64,000 nucleotides of DNA from Sphingobacteriaceae bacterium (GTDB lineage: Bacteria; Bacteroidota; Bacteroidia; UBA7662): contig JAUXNJ010000018.1 of the NCBI GenBank assembly GCA_030682795.1, positions 1 to 64,000 on the forward strand, in the 5' to 3' direction. Below are positions 14,017 through 21,191 of this stretch, one piece after another. A model generated the notes under the pieces. It did not search any database. It had not been told where the DNA came from and saw nothing but the letters and a program-made list of their open reading frames with translations. Each line of letters starts with the position of its first letter. The stretch's first letter is position 1. A program made the translations under genes and the position numbers.

Positions 14017-15645
14017 TCACACCTGCAAAACGCCCATGTTGAACGCACGGGTAATGGGCGCATGGTTGGCTGCCTCAATGCCCATGCTGATGACCTTGCG
14101 GGTTTCGAGGGGATCGATGATGCCATCTACCCAAAGTCGCGCTGCAGCATATTCGGGATAGGTTTGGTGGGTGTAACGGTCGGTGATTTCCTTGAGCAAT
14201 TCAGCCTCTTTTTCGGGGGTGATGACCTCGCCTTTGGCTTTGGCAGAGCTTACTTGGATTTGCAGCAACACTTTGGCCGCTTGTTCGCCGCCCATTACCG
14301 CCATGCGGGCTGTTGGCCAGGCGTAAATGAGGCGTGGATCGTAAGCCTTGCCGCACATGGCATAGTTGCCCGCACCAAAGCTGTTGCCGGTAATGATGGT
14401 AAATTTAGGCACCACCGAGTTGGCCACTGCATTCACCATTTTGGCGCCGTCTTTGATGATGCCGCCGTGCTCTGAGCGCGAGCCGACCATGAAGCCGGTT
14501 ACATCTTGCAAGAACACCAAAGGGATTTTCTTTTGGTTGCAGTTGGCGATAAAACGCGTGGCTTTGTCGGCCGAATCGCTGTAAATGACCCCTCCGAACT
14601 GCATTTCGCCTTTTTTAGTCTTGACCACCTTGCGCTGATTGGCCACAATGCCCACTGCCCAGCCGTCGATGCGACCGTAGCCGCACACAATGCTTTGGCC
14701 GTGGCCTTCTTTGTATTGGGTGAAGTCGGAATCGTCGACCAGACGCTCGATGATATCTACCACATTGTATTGCCCTGCATTGCCGGCAGGAAAGAGCCCG
14801 AAGATCTCGTTCATGTCTTTCTTTGGAAGCTGTGGCTTCACCCGGTCGAAGCCGGCTTGGTCGGGTTGCCCAATCTTATCGACTAATTTGCGGATGGTTT
14901 CGAGACAGGTTTTGTCGTCGGGCATCTTATAATCGGTTACGCCCGAAATTTCGCAGTGCGTGGTAGCGCCACCGAGGGTTTCGTTGTCGATGTCTTCGCC
15001 AATGGCCGCTTTTACCAAGTACGAGCCCGCCAAAAAGATGCTGCCGGTTTTGTCAACAATAAGCGCTTCGTCGCTCATGATGGGCAGATAAGCCCCGCCC
15101 GCTACACAACTGCCCATCACCGCCGCAATTTGCACGATGCCCATGCTGCTCATTAGGGCATTGTTGCGAAAAATGCGGCCAAAATGTTCTTTATCGGGGA
15201 AAATCTCATCCTGCATGGGCAAAAACACGCCTGCCGAATCGACTAAATAAATGATCGGGATTTTGTTTTCCATGGCAATTTCTTGTGCACGGAGGTTCTT
15301 CTTGCCAGTGATGGGGAACCAAGCACCCGCTTTTACCGTGGCATCGTTGGCCACAATCACGCACAGGCGCTTGCTCACGTAACCGAGCACTACAACCACT
15401 CCGGCTGAAGGACAACCACCGTACTCCTCGTACATGCCATCGCCAGCAAGCAGGCCTACTTCGGTAAGCGGACTACCCGGGTCGACCAAGGCAGCTACGC
15501 GCTCGCGGGCTGTCATTTTGCCCTTTTCGCGGTGCTTGGCCAAGGCTTTTTCGCCACCACCGAGCATGGCGATGTCGTGCTTGCGCTTGTATTTATGGAG
15601 TAAAAGTTTGTATTCGTCTTCGTTGCGGTTGAATTCGAGGTTCAT
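14017..15645 (-). CDS. Acyl-CoA carboxylase carboxyltransferase (beta) subunit
   Basis: The 542-residue protein has paired crotonase-like carboxyltransferase domains. Seen are KMTARERVAALVDPGS near the start, DSAGVFLPMQDEIFPDKEHF, CVAGGAYLPIMSDE, and in the second half VTGFMVGSRSEHGGIIKDGAKM and NSFGAGNYAMCGKAYDP. These most resemble methylcrotonyl-/geranyl-CoA type subunits, but the propionyl-CoA type is not excluded. The biotin carboxylase at 21192-22700 may be its partner. The biotin carrier protein is not in the window. Starts at the ATG at 15645. Confidence 0.88.
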   Translation of the reverse strand: MNLEFNRNEDEYKLLLHKYKRKHDIAMLGGGEKALAKHREKGKMTARERVAALVDPGSPLTEVGLLAGDGMYEEYGGCPSAGVVVVLGYVSKRLCVIVANDATVKAGAWFPITGKKNLRAQEIAMENKIPIIYLVDSAGVFLPMQDEIFPDKEHFGRIFRNNALMSSMGIVQIAAVMGSCVAGGAYLPIMSDEALIVDKTGSIFLAGSYLVKAAIGEDIDNETLGGATTHCEISGVTDYKMPDDKTCLETIRKLVDKIGQPDQAGFDRVKPQLPKKDMNEIFGLFPAGNAGQYNVVDIIERLVDDSDFTQYKEGHGQSIVCGYGRIDGWAVGIVANQRKVVKTKKGEMQFGGVIYSDSADKATRFIANCNQKKIPLVFLQDVTGFMVGSRSEHGGIIKDGAKMVNAVANSVVPKFTIITGNSFGAGNYAMCGKAYDPRLIYAWPTARMAVMGGEQAAKVLLQIQVSSAKAKGEVITPEKEAELLKEITDRYTHQTYPEYAAARLWVDGIIDPLETRKVISMGIEAANHAPITRAFNMGVLQV

Positions 15646-15849
15646 GGGGGTGGTTTAATACTTCTCGCCCAAAAATACGGCAAGGCGGCGGGAAAAGGAA
15701 GAGAAAGCTGCAATACACTAAGACTATTGTGCGACCATCCGAGAGCACACAAACGAGCTAGATTCCTTCTGTATATTAAATTCACCAGCCTCATTTGAAA
15801 CTCAAAAAAATGAAAGTAAATTTTTGAGAAAAGCAAAAATGCTGTATAT

Positions 15850-15869
15850 TAGTAGCATAATTGCTGCTA
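15850..15869. promoter_or_regulatory. Operator-like inverted repeat before the RES/Xre module
   Basis: TAGTAGCA (15850-15857), TAAT, and TGCTGCTA (15862-15869) form an inverted repeat with one mismatch, ending 1 nt before the antitoxin start. Its place and symmetry fit binding by the antitoxin. Confidence 0.6.
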
Positions 15870-15870
15870 T

Positions 15871-16368
15871 ATGAAAACCCCTTCAGATAAAAGCCCCAAA
15901 AAAACAATCAAAAACGCTAAATCAAAGGCCTATCCTGTTTTTGACGAGGAAGTTTCAAGCATTGTTTCTGAACCATTGGCCCTGTATGTCCCGAACAGTT
16001 TAGAGCGTTTGAGTGCTATTCGTTCTGGTATCCCCTATGCAGCCCTCGAAACCATCAGCCAAAAGCTCAACCAGCCCATTAAGGCCATCTTAGAGCTTTT
16101 CAACATCCCGCAAACCACCTACAATAAAAAGAAAAGCGAACAAGCCTTGCTAGGTACCCGAGATAGCGAAATCATCATCTTGCTTACCGAACTCCTAGAT
16201 TATGGCAATCAAGTGTTTAACCACGAGCAGTCCAAATTTCAACGCTGGCTCAAAAAACCCAATGCAGCATTGGCAGGCCATACCCCCGAAAGCATGCTCG
16301 ATACCAGCACAGGCATTGCCGAAGTGCGGCTTTGCTTAGATAAAATTGAATACGGCAATTTCGCCTGA
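15871..16368 (+). CDS. Xre/ParS-type antitoxin (DUF2384)
   Basis: The 165-residue antitoxin has a helix-turn-helix-like N-terminal half (IPYAALETISQKLNQPIKAI, NIPQTTYNKKK) and a C-terminal DUF2384 domain (about 110-165). That domain contains FNHEQSKFQRWLKKPNAALA and the end MLDTSTGIAEVRLCLDKIEY; the C-terminal residues of this family plug the RES active site. The stop and the toxin start share one base (TGATG). An inverted repeat lies directly before the start. Confidence 0.9.
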   Translation: MKTPSDKSPKKTIKNAKSKAYPVFDEEVSSIVSEPLALYVPNSLERLSAIRSGIPYAALETISQKLNQPIKAILELFNIPQTTYNKKKSEQALLGTRDSEIIILLTELLDYGNQVFNHEQSKFQRWLKKPNAALAGHTPESMLDTSTGIAEVRLCLDKIEYGNFA

Positions 16369-16844
16369 TGCGGGTTTACAGGATTGAACGCCAAAAGTAT
16401 CTGCCAGACACTTTAAAAGGATTGGGTGCGGCACTATCTACCGGCTTCCGCTGGAACAGTATGCACACCCGCCTGGTATACAGCGCCGAAAGTCGCTCGC
16501 TGGCGCTGTTAGAAGTGTTGGTGCACCTCGACCTCAGCGAAGACCTGCCCACCGACCGGCTTTTGGTTGCCATCGAAATCCCGGATGAGCTCCATGTGCA
16601 AGTAATGTTAGAGGCAGACTTGCCCCCAAATTGGCATGCCAAGCCCCCATTGCGACAAACGCAATTGTTGGGTGACGCCTTTGTGCGTGCCCAAGAGGCG
16701 GCCGTATTAAAAGTGCCCAGCAGCATCATGCCCGATGAGTTTAACTACCTCATAAATCCGCAACATCCAGCAGCTGCTCAAATAAAAGTGGTGGGACAAT
16801 GGCCGCTGGCCTTTGACGGAAGGCTGCTCGTCAAAAAAAGCTGA
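16368..16844 (+). CDS. RES-domain toxin
   Basis: The 158-residue protein is a RES-domain toxin; characterised relatives degrade NAD+. It has the fold with an early Arg (VYRIERQKY), GFRWNSMHTRLVYSAESRSLALLEVLVHL carrying the conserved Arg, Tyr, Ser and Glu positions, and a C-terminal YLINPQHP with Asn-Pro. The reading frame is complete. It is translationally coupled to its antitoxin. Confidence 0.9.
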   Translation: MRVYRIERQKYLPDTLKGLGAALSTGFRWNSMHTRLVYSAESRSLALLEVLVHLDLSEDLPTDRLLVAIEIPDELHVQVMLEADLPPNWHAKPPLRQTQLLGDAFVRAQEAAVLKVPSSIMPDEFNYLINPQHPAAAQIKVVGQWPLAFDGRLLVKKS

Positions 16845-16918
16845 GCAGCTTTAAAAAAAAATCAACCGGATGCAACCAGCTGTGCCCAGTATTCGTCTTC
16901 CAACCATAACCCAATCCT

Positions 16919-17842
16919 ATGCGCGCTATTGTTTACCACCAATACGGAGGCCCCGAAGTACTAGTTCAGGAAGAAATTCCGATGCCAACGCCCAAAGCCC
17001 ACGAAATGCTGGTGCGGGTACATGCCAGTACGGTGAACGCCGGCACGCTGGTTATGCGTTCAGGGCAACACCCCGATTCCAAACTTTTCTCATTTATTAT
17101 TAAGCTCATTGCCGGTTGGCCCAAACCACGTAAAAAGGTATTGGGTTACGAGTTTTCAGGGGAAGTGGTAGCCATCGGCACGAAAATAAGCAAGTTCAAA
17201 GTAGGCGATGCGGTGTATGGCACCACTACAGGACTGCGGCAAGGGGCTTATGCCGATTTTGTATGCGTTCCCGAGCGCTGGAAATTGGGCGTGGTGGCGC
17301 ACAAACCCGCGGCTTGGAGTTTTGAAATGGCGGCAGCCTTGCCTGTTGGTGCCATGACGGCCGTGCATTTATTGGAAAAAGCGGGGCTCAGTGCTGGTCA
17401 ATCGGTGCTGGTATACGGTGCTGGTGGCAGCGTTGGCAGTGCTGCTGTACAACTAGGCAAGGCTGCAGGCGCTCAAGTAACTGCTGTATGTAGTCTGGAA
17501 AAGGAAGCATTGGTTAAAGAATGGGGCGCAAGCGCGCATTTCGACTATAAAACGGTGTCAGTTGCCGAAATGGGCGGCCAGTACGACCTTATTTTTGATG
17601 CTGTAGGCAAGGTGTCAGCCAAATCACTCAAAAGCCTGCTTCAACCCAATGGGAAATTCACCTCCATCCGCCAAATCACTTCAGAAAAAGCCGAATACTT
17701 GCAAAAACTGCAGCTGCTGGTGGCGGCAGGACAATTTGAACCGCACATTGATCGGGTGTATCCGCTGGAAGAGGCCGTGACAGCCCATGCCTACGCTGAA
17801 ACGGGAAGAAAAGCAGGCAATGTGGTGTTGAAATTATTTTAA
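16919..17842 (+). CDS. MDR-family NAD(P)-dependent alcohol dehydrogenase / quinone oxidoreductase
   Basis: The 307-residue protein has a GroES-like N-terminal domain (YGGPEVL, LGYEFSGEVVAIG) and a Rossmann domain with VLVYGAGGSVGSAAVQLGKAAGA near residue 160. The catalytic-zinc Cys and structural-zinc Cys cluster are absent, so it belongs to the zinc-free quinone oxidoreductase-like branch. The substrate cannot be deduced. It stands alone. The 271 bp after it, to the XRE gene, show no gene I believe. Confidence 0.85.
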   Translation: MRAIVYHQYGGPEVLVQEEIPMPTPKAHEMLVRVHASTVNAGTLVMRSGQHPDSKLFSFIIKLIAGWPKPRKKVLGYEFSGEVVAIGTKISKFKVGDAVYGTTTGLRQGAYADFVCVPERWKLGVVAHKPAAWSFEMAAALPVGAMTAVHLLEKAGLSAGQSVLVYGAGGSVGSAAVQLGKAAGAQVTAVCSLEKEALVKEWGASAHFDYKTVSVAEMGGQYDLIFDAVGKVSAKSLKSLLQPNGKFTSIRQITSEKAEYLQKLQLLVAAGQFEPHIDRVYPLEEAVTAHAYAETGRKAGNVVLKLF

Positions 17843-18113
17843 TCGGCTTGCAAAAAGGCCTTTTCGCATTTGGAATTCACTCACCTACCCATCAAACCGC
17901 AGCCGAAGAAAACAATCACATCCAGCAATGCTACACCCAGCAAATATCCTTCTATTTCAACTCCAAATTTACCACCCCGAAGGGCAGCTCGCAGCCAGGT
18001 TTAGGGATAAGTTTGCATCTCAATGGCCTAAAAAGCATTGAGCTAAAGCTGGCTTAAAGATGCCAACTTTAGCCTTAGCAATGATTTTAATTCAGACCTC
18101 CAGGCCTCCTTCT

Positions 18114-18320
18114 CTATTTCCAGTCCTCCGCATCCAGTGCAAACAATTCAGCAACCGAACAACCCAATTTATCGGCCAGTTTGAGCGCCAGAACCGTGGA
18201 AGGCACATACTTACCACTTTCAATCGAAACAATGGTTTGTCGCGATACCTGCACCCGCTCAGCTAAATCCTGCTGGGTAAGGTTGGCGAGCTGGCGCAAA
18301 GGACGCAGTTGATTTTTCAT
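18114..18320 (-). CDS. XRE-family HTH regulator
   Basis: The 68-residue protein is essentially one Cro/C1-type helix-turn-helix: LRQLANLTQQDLAERVQVSR, QTIVSIESGKYVPS, LALKLADKLGCSVAELF. I use the ATG at 18320 because it overlaps the stop of the upstream membrane-protein gene as ATGA and gives the canonical N-terminus. Pairs like this, a small membrane protein plus a short XRE protein, recur in many bacteria. Repression of its own operon is likely but not shown. Confidence 0.88.
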   Translation of the reverse strand: MKNQLRPLRQLANLTQQDLAERVQVSRQTIVSIESGKYVPSTVLALKLADKLGCSVAELFALDAEDWK

Positions 18321-18772
18321 GCCTCTGCCTCCCTGCCGTGCTGCCAAAGCAAATAACTGAAGCGCAACCTGAACAAAATGAGCACCGTGAACATATTGTA
18401 TACCAAGGCATGGTAAAAGGCAACGCTGTGCACCAAAAGAATGGCCAAAATTAAAACTAAAAAGTGACACCAAACGGCCCAACTCAGTGCCTTCAACCGT
18501 AAAGCCGAAGTAAACTCATCTTCTAGCTTCTCAGCTGAAAACGACATCAGCAACAAGCCAATGATGGTGCCAATGGCCGCCACTTCATCGGTAAAATTCA
18601 TATTGCCCGAAAAAATACCATCGTCGTACCAACGTGCCAAAGTGGTGTTTTTGAAGTTCAAGAGCGACCAGTCAAAATCACAATACATATTGGCCAAGCC
18701 CAATATCAATGCAGGAAGCAGCACCAACCAAGCCCAGTGTTTGGCAGCTGCAGGGAAAAGAAATGTTTTCAT
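18317..18772 (-). CDS. Four-helix membrane protein paired with XRE regulator
   Basis: The 151-residue protein has about four transmembrane helices: near residues 12-30, 66-80, 98-117 and 122-140. Between helices 2 and 3 is a charged loop (EKLEDEFTSALRLKA). I do not recognise a named family. Its stop overlaps the XRE start by 4 bp, so the two are expressed together. By analogy to membrane/XRE pairs it might be a sensor that controls the regulator, but this is a guess. Confidence 0.7.
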   Translation of the reverse strand: MKTFLFPAAAKHWAWLVLLPALILGLANMYCDFDWSLLNFKNTTLARWYDDGIFSGNMNFTDEVAAIGTIIGLLLMSFSAEKLEDEFTSALRLKALSWAVWCHFLVLILAILLVHSVAFYHALVYNMFTVLILFRLRFSYLLWQHGREAEA

Positions 18773-18910
18773 ATTGAAAAAGATTTAGTACCACAAACGT
18801 AAAACAAACTTTACAAATAGACAAGCAAAGTTTACATTTTGTACAGTTTATTTTACATTGTTTTTCAAAAACAGCCCTAAGGGCCCTAAAAAGCTTTTTC
18901 ACATAGCACC

Positions 18911-18940
18911 TTGCATCAAACCAAATTAGCCTTACCTTTG
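18911..18940 (+). promoter_or_regulatory. Promoter of the SRP RNA gene
   Basis: TTG (18911-18913), 19 nt, then TACCTTTG (18933-18940), an exact match to the Bacteroidota vegetative promoter. The first bases of the RNA lie 6-8 nt downstream. Confidence 0.85.
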
Positions 18941-18947
18941 CGCCCGA

Positions 18948-19050
18948 GGGTAAGTCTTGTACGACCAGCTCCTGCTAAATCCCCCAGGGTAGGAATACAG
19001 CAAGGGTAGGTGGTTGTAGCGGTGCGATGCAAGTAGCTTACCCTTTTTTT
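18948..19050 (+). ncRNA. ffs: Signal recognition particle RNA (small bacterial type)
   Basis: The 5' GGGTAAG (18948-18954) pairs with CTTACCC (19037-19043), followed by eight T as terminator. The apical domain reads CAGG-GTA-GGAA-TAC-AGCAAGG: the GGAA tetraloop, its 3-bp stem and the asymmetric internal loop (CAGG/AGCA) to which Ffh binds. About 96 nt fold into one long hairpin, the 4.5S-type SRP RNA used in co-translational membrane targeting. It has its own consensus promoter. The next gene starts 25 nt later, so the terminator may be leaky. Confidence 0.9.
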
Positions 19051-19075
19051 ATTGACTTTTTTAACCCAACATAGC

Positions 19076-19732
19076 ATGAAGTTTTTCATCGACACGGCCA
19101 ATCTCGACCAAATCCGCGAAGCACACGCCCTAGGCGTACTCGACGGGGTAACCACCAACCCAAGCCTCATGGCCAAGGAAGGTATTTCGGGTGAGCAAAA
19201 CATCTTGAACCACTACAAAGCCATTTGCGACATTGTAGATGACAATGTGAGCGCCGAGGTGATCAGCACCGATTACGAAGGCATGATTCGCGAAGGCGAG
19301 CGCCTGGCGGCCATCGATGATAAAATTGTGGTGAAAATACCGATGATCAAAGATGGCATCAAGGCCATCCGCTACTTCAGCGACAAGGGCATCCGCACCA
19401 ATTGTACCCTCATTTTCAGCGCAGGTCAGGCCATTTTAGCGGCCAAAGCTGGTGCCACTTACCTCTCTCCTTTCGTGGGTCGTTTAGACGATGTGAGCTT
19501 CGATGGCATCGACCTCATTAACCAAATTGTAGAGATATACGACATCCAAGGCTACCAAACGCAGGTTTTAGCCGCTTCGGTACGCAACAGTTTGCACATC
19601 GTAAAATGCGCAGAAGCTGGCGCCCACGTGGTTACCTGTCCTTTGAGCGCCATCCTCGGCTTGCTTAACCACCCGCTCACCGACAAAGGATTGGCGCAAT
19701 TCCTCGCCGACCACGCCAAAGCCAACGGCTAG
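19076..19732 (+). CDS. fsa: Transaldolase / fructose-6-phosphate aldolase-like
   Basis: This 218-residue TalC/FSA-type TIM barrel opens with MKFFIDTANLDQIREA. It holds DGVTTNPSL, the Schiff-base Lys87 in IVVKIPMIKDG, NCTLIFSAGQA and SPFVGRLDD. It moves three-carbon units in the pentose phosphate pathway or cleaves fructose 6-phosphate; short proteins of this type are often true transaldolases in Bacteroidota. I use the ATG at 19076, which gives the family N-terminus; an upstream in-frame codon falls in the SRP RNA terminator. A terminator follows. Confidence 0.92.
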   Translation: MKFFIDTANLDQIREAHALGVLDGVTTNPSLMAKEGISGEQNILNHYKAICDIVDDNVSAEVISTDYEGMIREGERLAAIDDKIVVKIPMIKDGIKAIRYFSDKGIRTNCTLIFSAGQAILAAKAGATYLSPFVGRLDDVSFDGIDLINQIVEIYDIQGYQTQVLAASVRNSLHIVKCAEAGAHVVTCPLSAILGLLNHPLTDKGLAQFLADHAKANG

Positions 19733-19806
19733 GCATTTGGTCGTATGCCATTTGGGCTGTATCATTGCAGAACAAAGCGACGCATGCATACCCTTCCACC
19801 ATACAG

Positions 19807-19835
19807 AGGCTTCTTGAAAATAGAAGCCTTTTTTA
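19807..19835 (+). terminator. Terminator after the transaldolase gene
   Basis: AGGCTTCT (19807-19814) pairs with AGAAGCCT (19822-19829) around a 7-nt loop and a T-run follows. It ends 11 nt before the sbtA start. Confidence 0.85.
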
Positions 19836-19845
19836 TTTTAGCCAG

Positions 19846-20811
19846 ATGAGTAGTGCCCTGTTGACCCAAAACCTGCTGAATCCCCCAGTACTCTTCTTTT
19901 TTCTGGGCTTGATTGCCATCGCCATCCGGTCGGACCTAGAAATCCCGCCTGCCATCAGCAAATTTTTATCGCTTTACCTGCTTTTTGCCATTGGTTTAAA
20001 AGGAGGCGTAGAGCTGGGTCATGGTGGTTTATCTACCGATTTCGGCAAAATCCTAGTGCTGGCCATTGGCTTTTCCTGCTTGGTGCCGCTGTATGCCTTT
20101 TGGATCTTAAAAAAGAAATTTAAACTGGCCGATGCGGCAGCCATTGCAGCCACCTATGGCTCGGTGAGTGCAGTTACCTTCATCACCGCCAGCAGCTATT
20201 TGCAAGAGCAAAACATCCATTACGGCGGTTATATGGTGGCCATGTTGGCACTTATGGAATCGCCCGCCATTATTTTAGGCGTGATGCTTTTTCAACGCTA
20301 CCGTACCGATGGTGCCCAGCTGAGCACTGGTAAAATTTGGCACGAAGCCCTCACCAATGGATCTGTAGTGTTGGTGCTTGGAAGTTTAATCATTGGCATG
20401 CTTTCACCCGATGCGGCTGTGGAAGGCCTGCTGCCCTTTACCAACGATATTTTTAAGGGCTTTTTAGCCTTTTTCTTGCTGGATATGGGCTTGTTGGCAG
20501 GACGACGCTTCAAGGCCATTACCTCAGCAGGTTGGTTCCCTTGGGCCTTTGGCATTTTGCTGCCGCTGCTCAATGCACTTTTAGCGGCCATGCTCGGTGG
20601 CTGGATGGGCTTGAGCGAAGGCAATACCTATTTGATGAGCGTATTAGCAGCCAGCGCCTCTTACATCGCGGTGCCTGCAGCCATGCGTATGTCGATTCCA
20701 GAAGCCAATCCTGGCTTATACGTGCCCATGGCTTTGGCCATTACTTTTCCGTTCAACATCCTAGTAGGACTCCCGCTGTACATGCAGTTTGTCCACTGGT
20801 TCAGACCCTAA
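19846..20811 (+). CDS. sbtA: SbtA-family sodium-dependent bicarbonate transporter
   Basis: The 321-residue integral membrane protein has about ten helices in two inverted halves, as in SbtA (formerly DUF897). The family sequence is recognised in FAIGLKGGVEL near residue 45, DAAAIAATYGSVSAVTFITA, MESPAIILG and FLLDMGLLAGRRF. In cyanobacteria SbtA imports HCO3- with Na+. I start at the ATG at 19846; earlier in-frame codons cross the terminator. The gene for an SbtB-like PII protein starts 5 nt after its stop, the known partner arrangement. Confidence 0.9.
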   Translation: MSSALLTQNLLNPPVLFFFLGLIAIAIRSDLEIPPAISKFLSLYLLFAIGLKGGVELGHGGLSTDFGKILVLAIGFSCLVPLYAFWILKKKFKLADAAAIAATYGSVSAVTFITASSYLQEQNIHYGGYMVAMLALMESPAIILGVMLFQRYRTDGAQLSTGKIWHEALTNGSVVLVLGSLIIGMLSPDAAVEGLLPFTNDIFKGFLAFFLLDMGLLAGRRFKAITSAGWFPWAFGILLPLLNALLAAMLGGWMGLSEGNTYLMSVLAASASYIAVPAAMRMSIPEANPGLYVPMALAITFPFNILVGLPLYMQFVHWFRP

Positions 20812-20815
20812 TAAC

Positions 20816-21109
20816 ATGCAAAACGCCAAACGCATCGAAATCATCACCGGCGCTTACGATATGCGCGAGGTCATTCGCCTGCTCGAGCTCGCTGGTTTAC
20901 CCAGCTACACCCTTATTCCCGATATACAAGGTAAAGGTGAGCGTGGCACAAGAGATGCTGACGGCTTGACCGGAGCCTTTAAAAACAGCCTGCTCATTGT
21001 GGTTTGCAGCGAAACTGCTTGGGAAGGCCTAAAAGAAACCTTGCGAAATCTGATTCAACGTGTTGGCGGCATGGTAATGGCCTGCGACTGTGAATTTCTG
21101 ATGCATTGA
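20816..21109 (+). CDS. sbtB: SbtB-like PII signalling protein
   Basis: The 97-residue protein has the PII ferredoxin-like fold: KRIEIITGAYDMREVIRLLE, a loop with GKGERGTRDADGLTGAF where the nucleotide/T-loop lies, then SLLIVVCSETAWEGLKETLR. It ends MACDCEFLMH with two Cys. SbtB binds adenylyl nucleotides and blocks SbtA in cyanobacteria. The usual PII uridylylation Tyr is not evident. The start at 20816 follows the sbtA stop closely and gives a clean PII N-terminus. Confidence 0.85.
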   Translation: MQNAKRIEIITGAYDMREVIRLLELAGLPSYTLIPDIQGKGERGTRDADGLTGAFKNSLLIVVCSETAWEGLKETLRNLIQRVGGMVMACDCEFLMH

Positions 21110-21191
21110 TGAGTGCAGCGGCTTTTGAAAAACACGATTTTACCCGCCCATTTGGTCGGAATTCCTAATTTAGCACTTCCTATTTGAGACA

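Noticed and set aside
17848..18057. 69-codon open frame after the oxidoreductase
   Set aside because: It has no recognisable family, unusual composition (Gln/Asn/His runs) and no promoter. It starts 5 nt after a stop, so it is probably chance.
18916..19203. 95-codon minus-strand frame
   Set aside because: It runs antisense through the SRP RNA gene and the start of the transaldolase gene.
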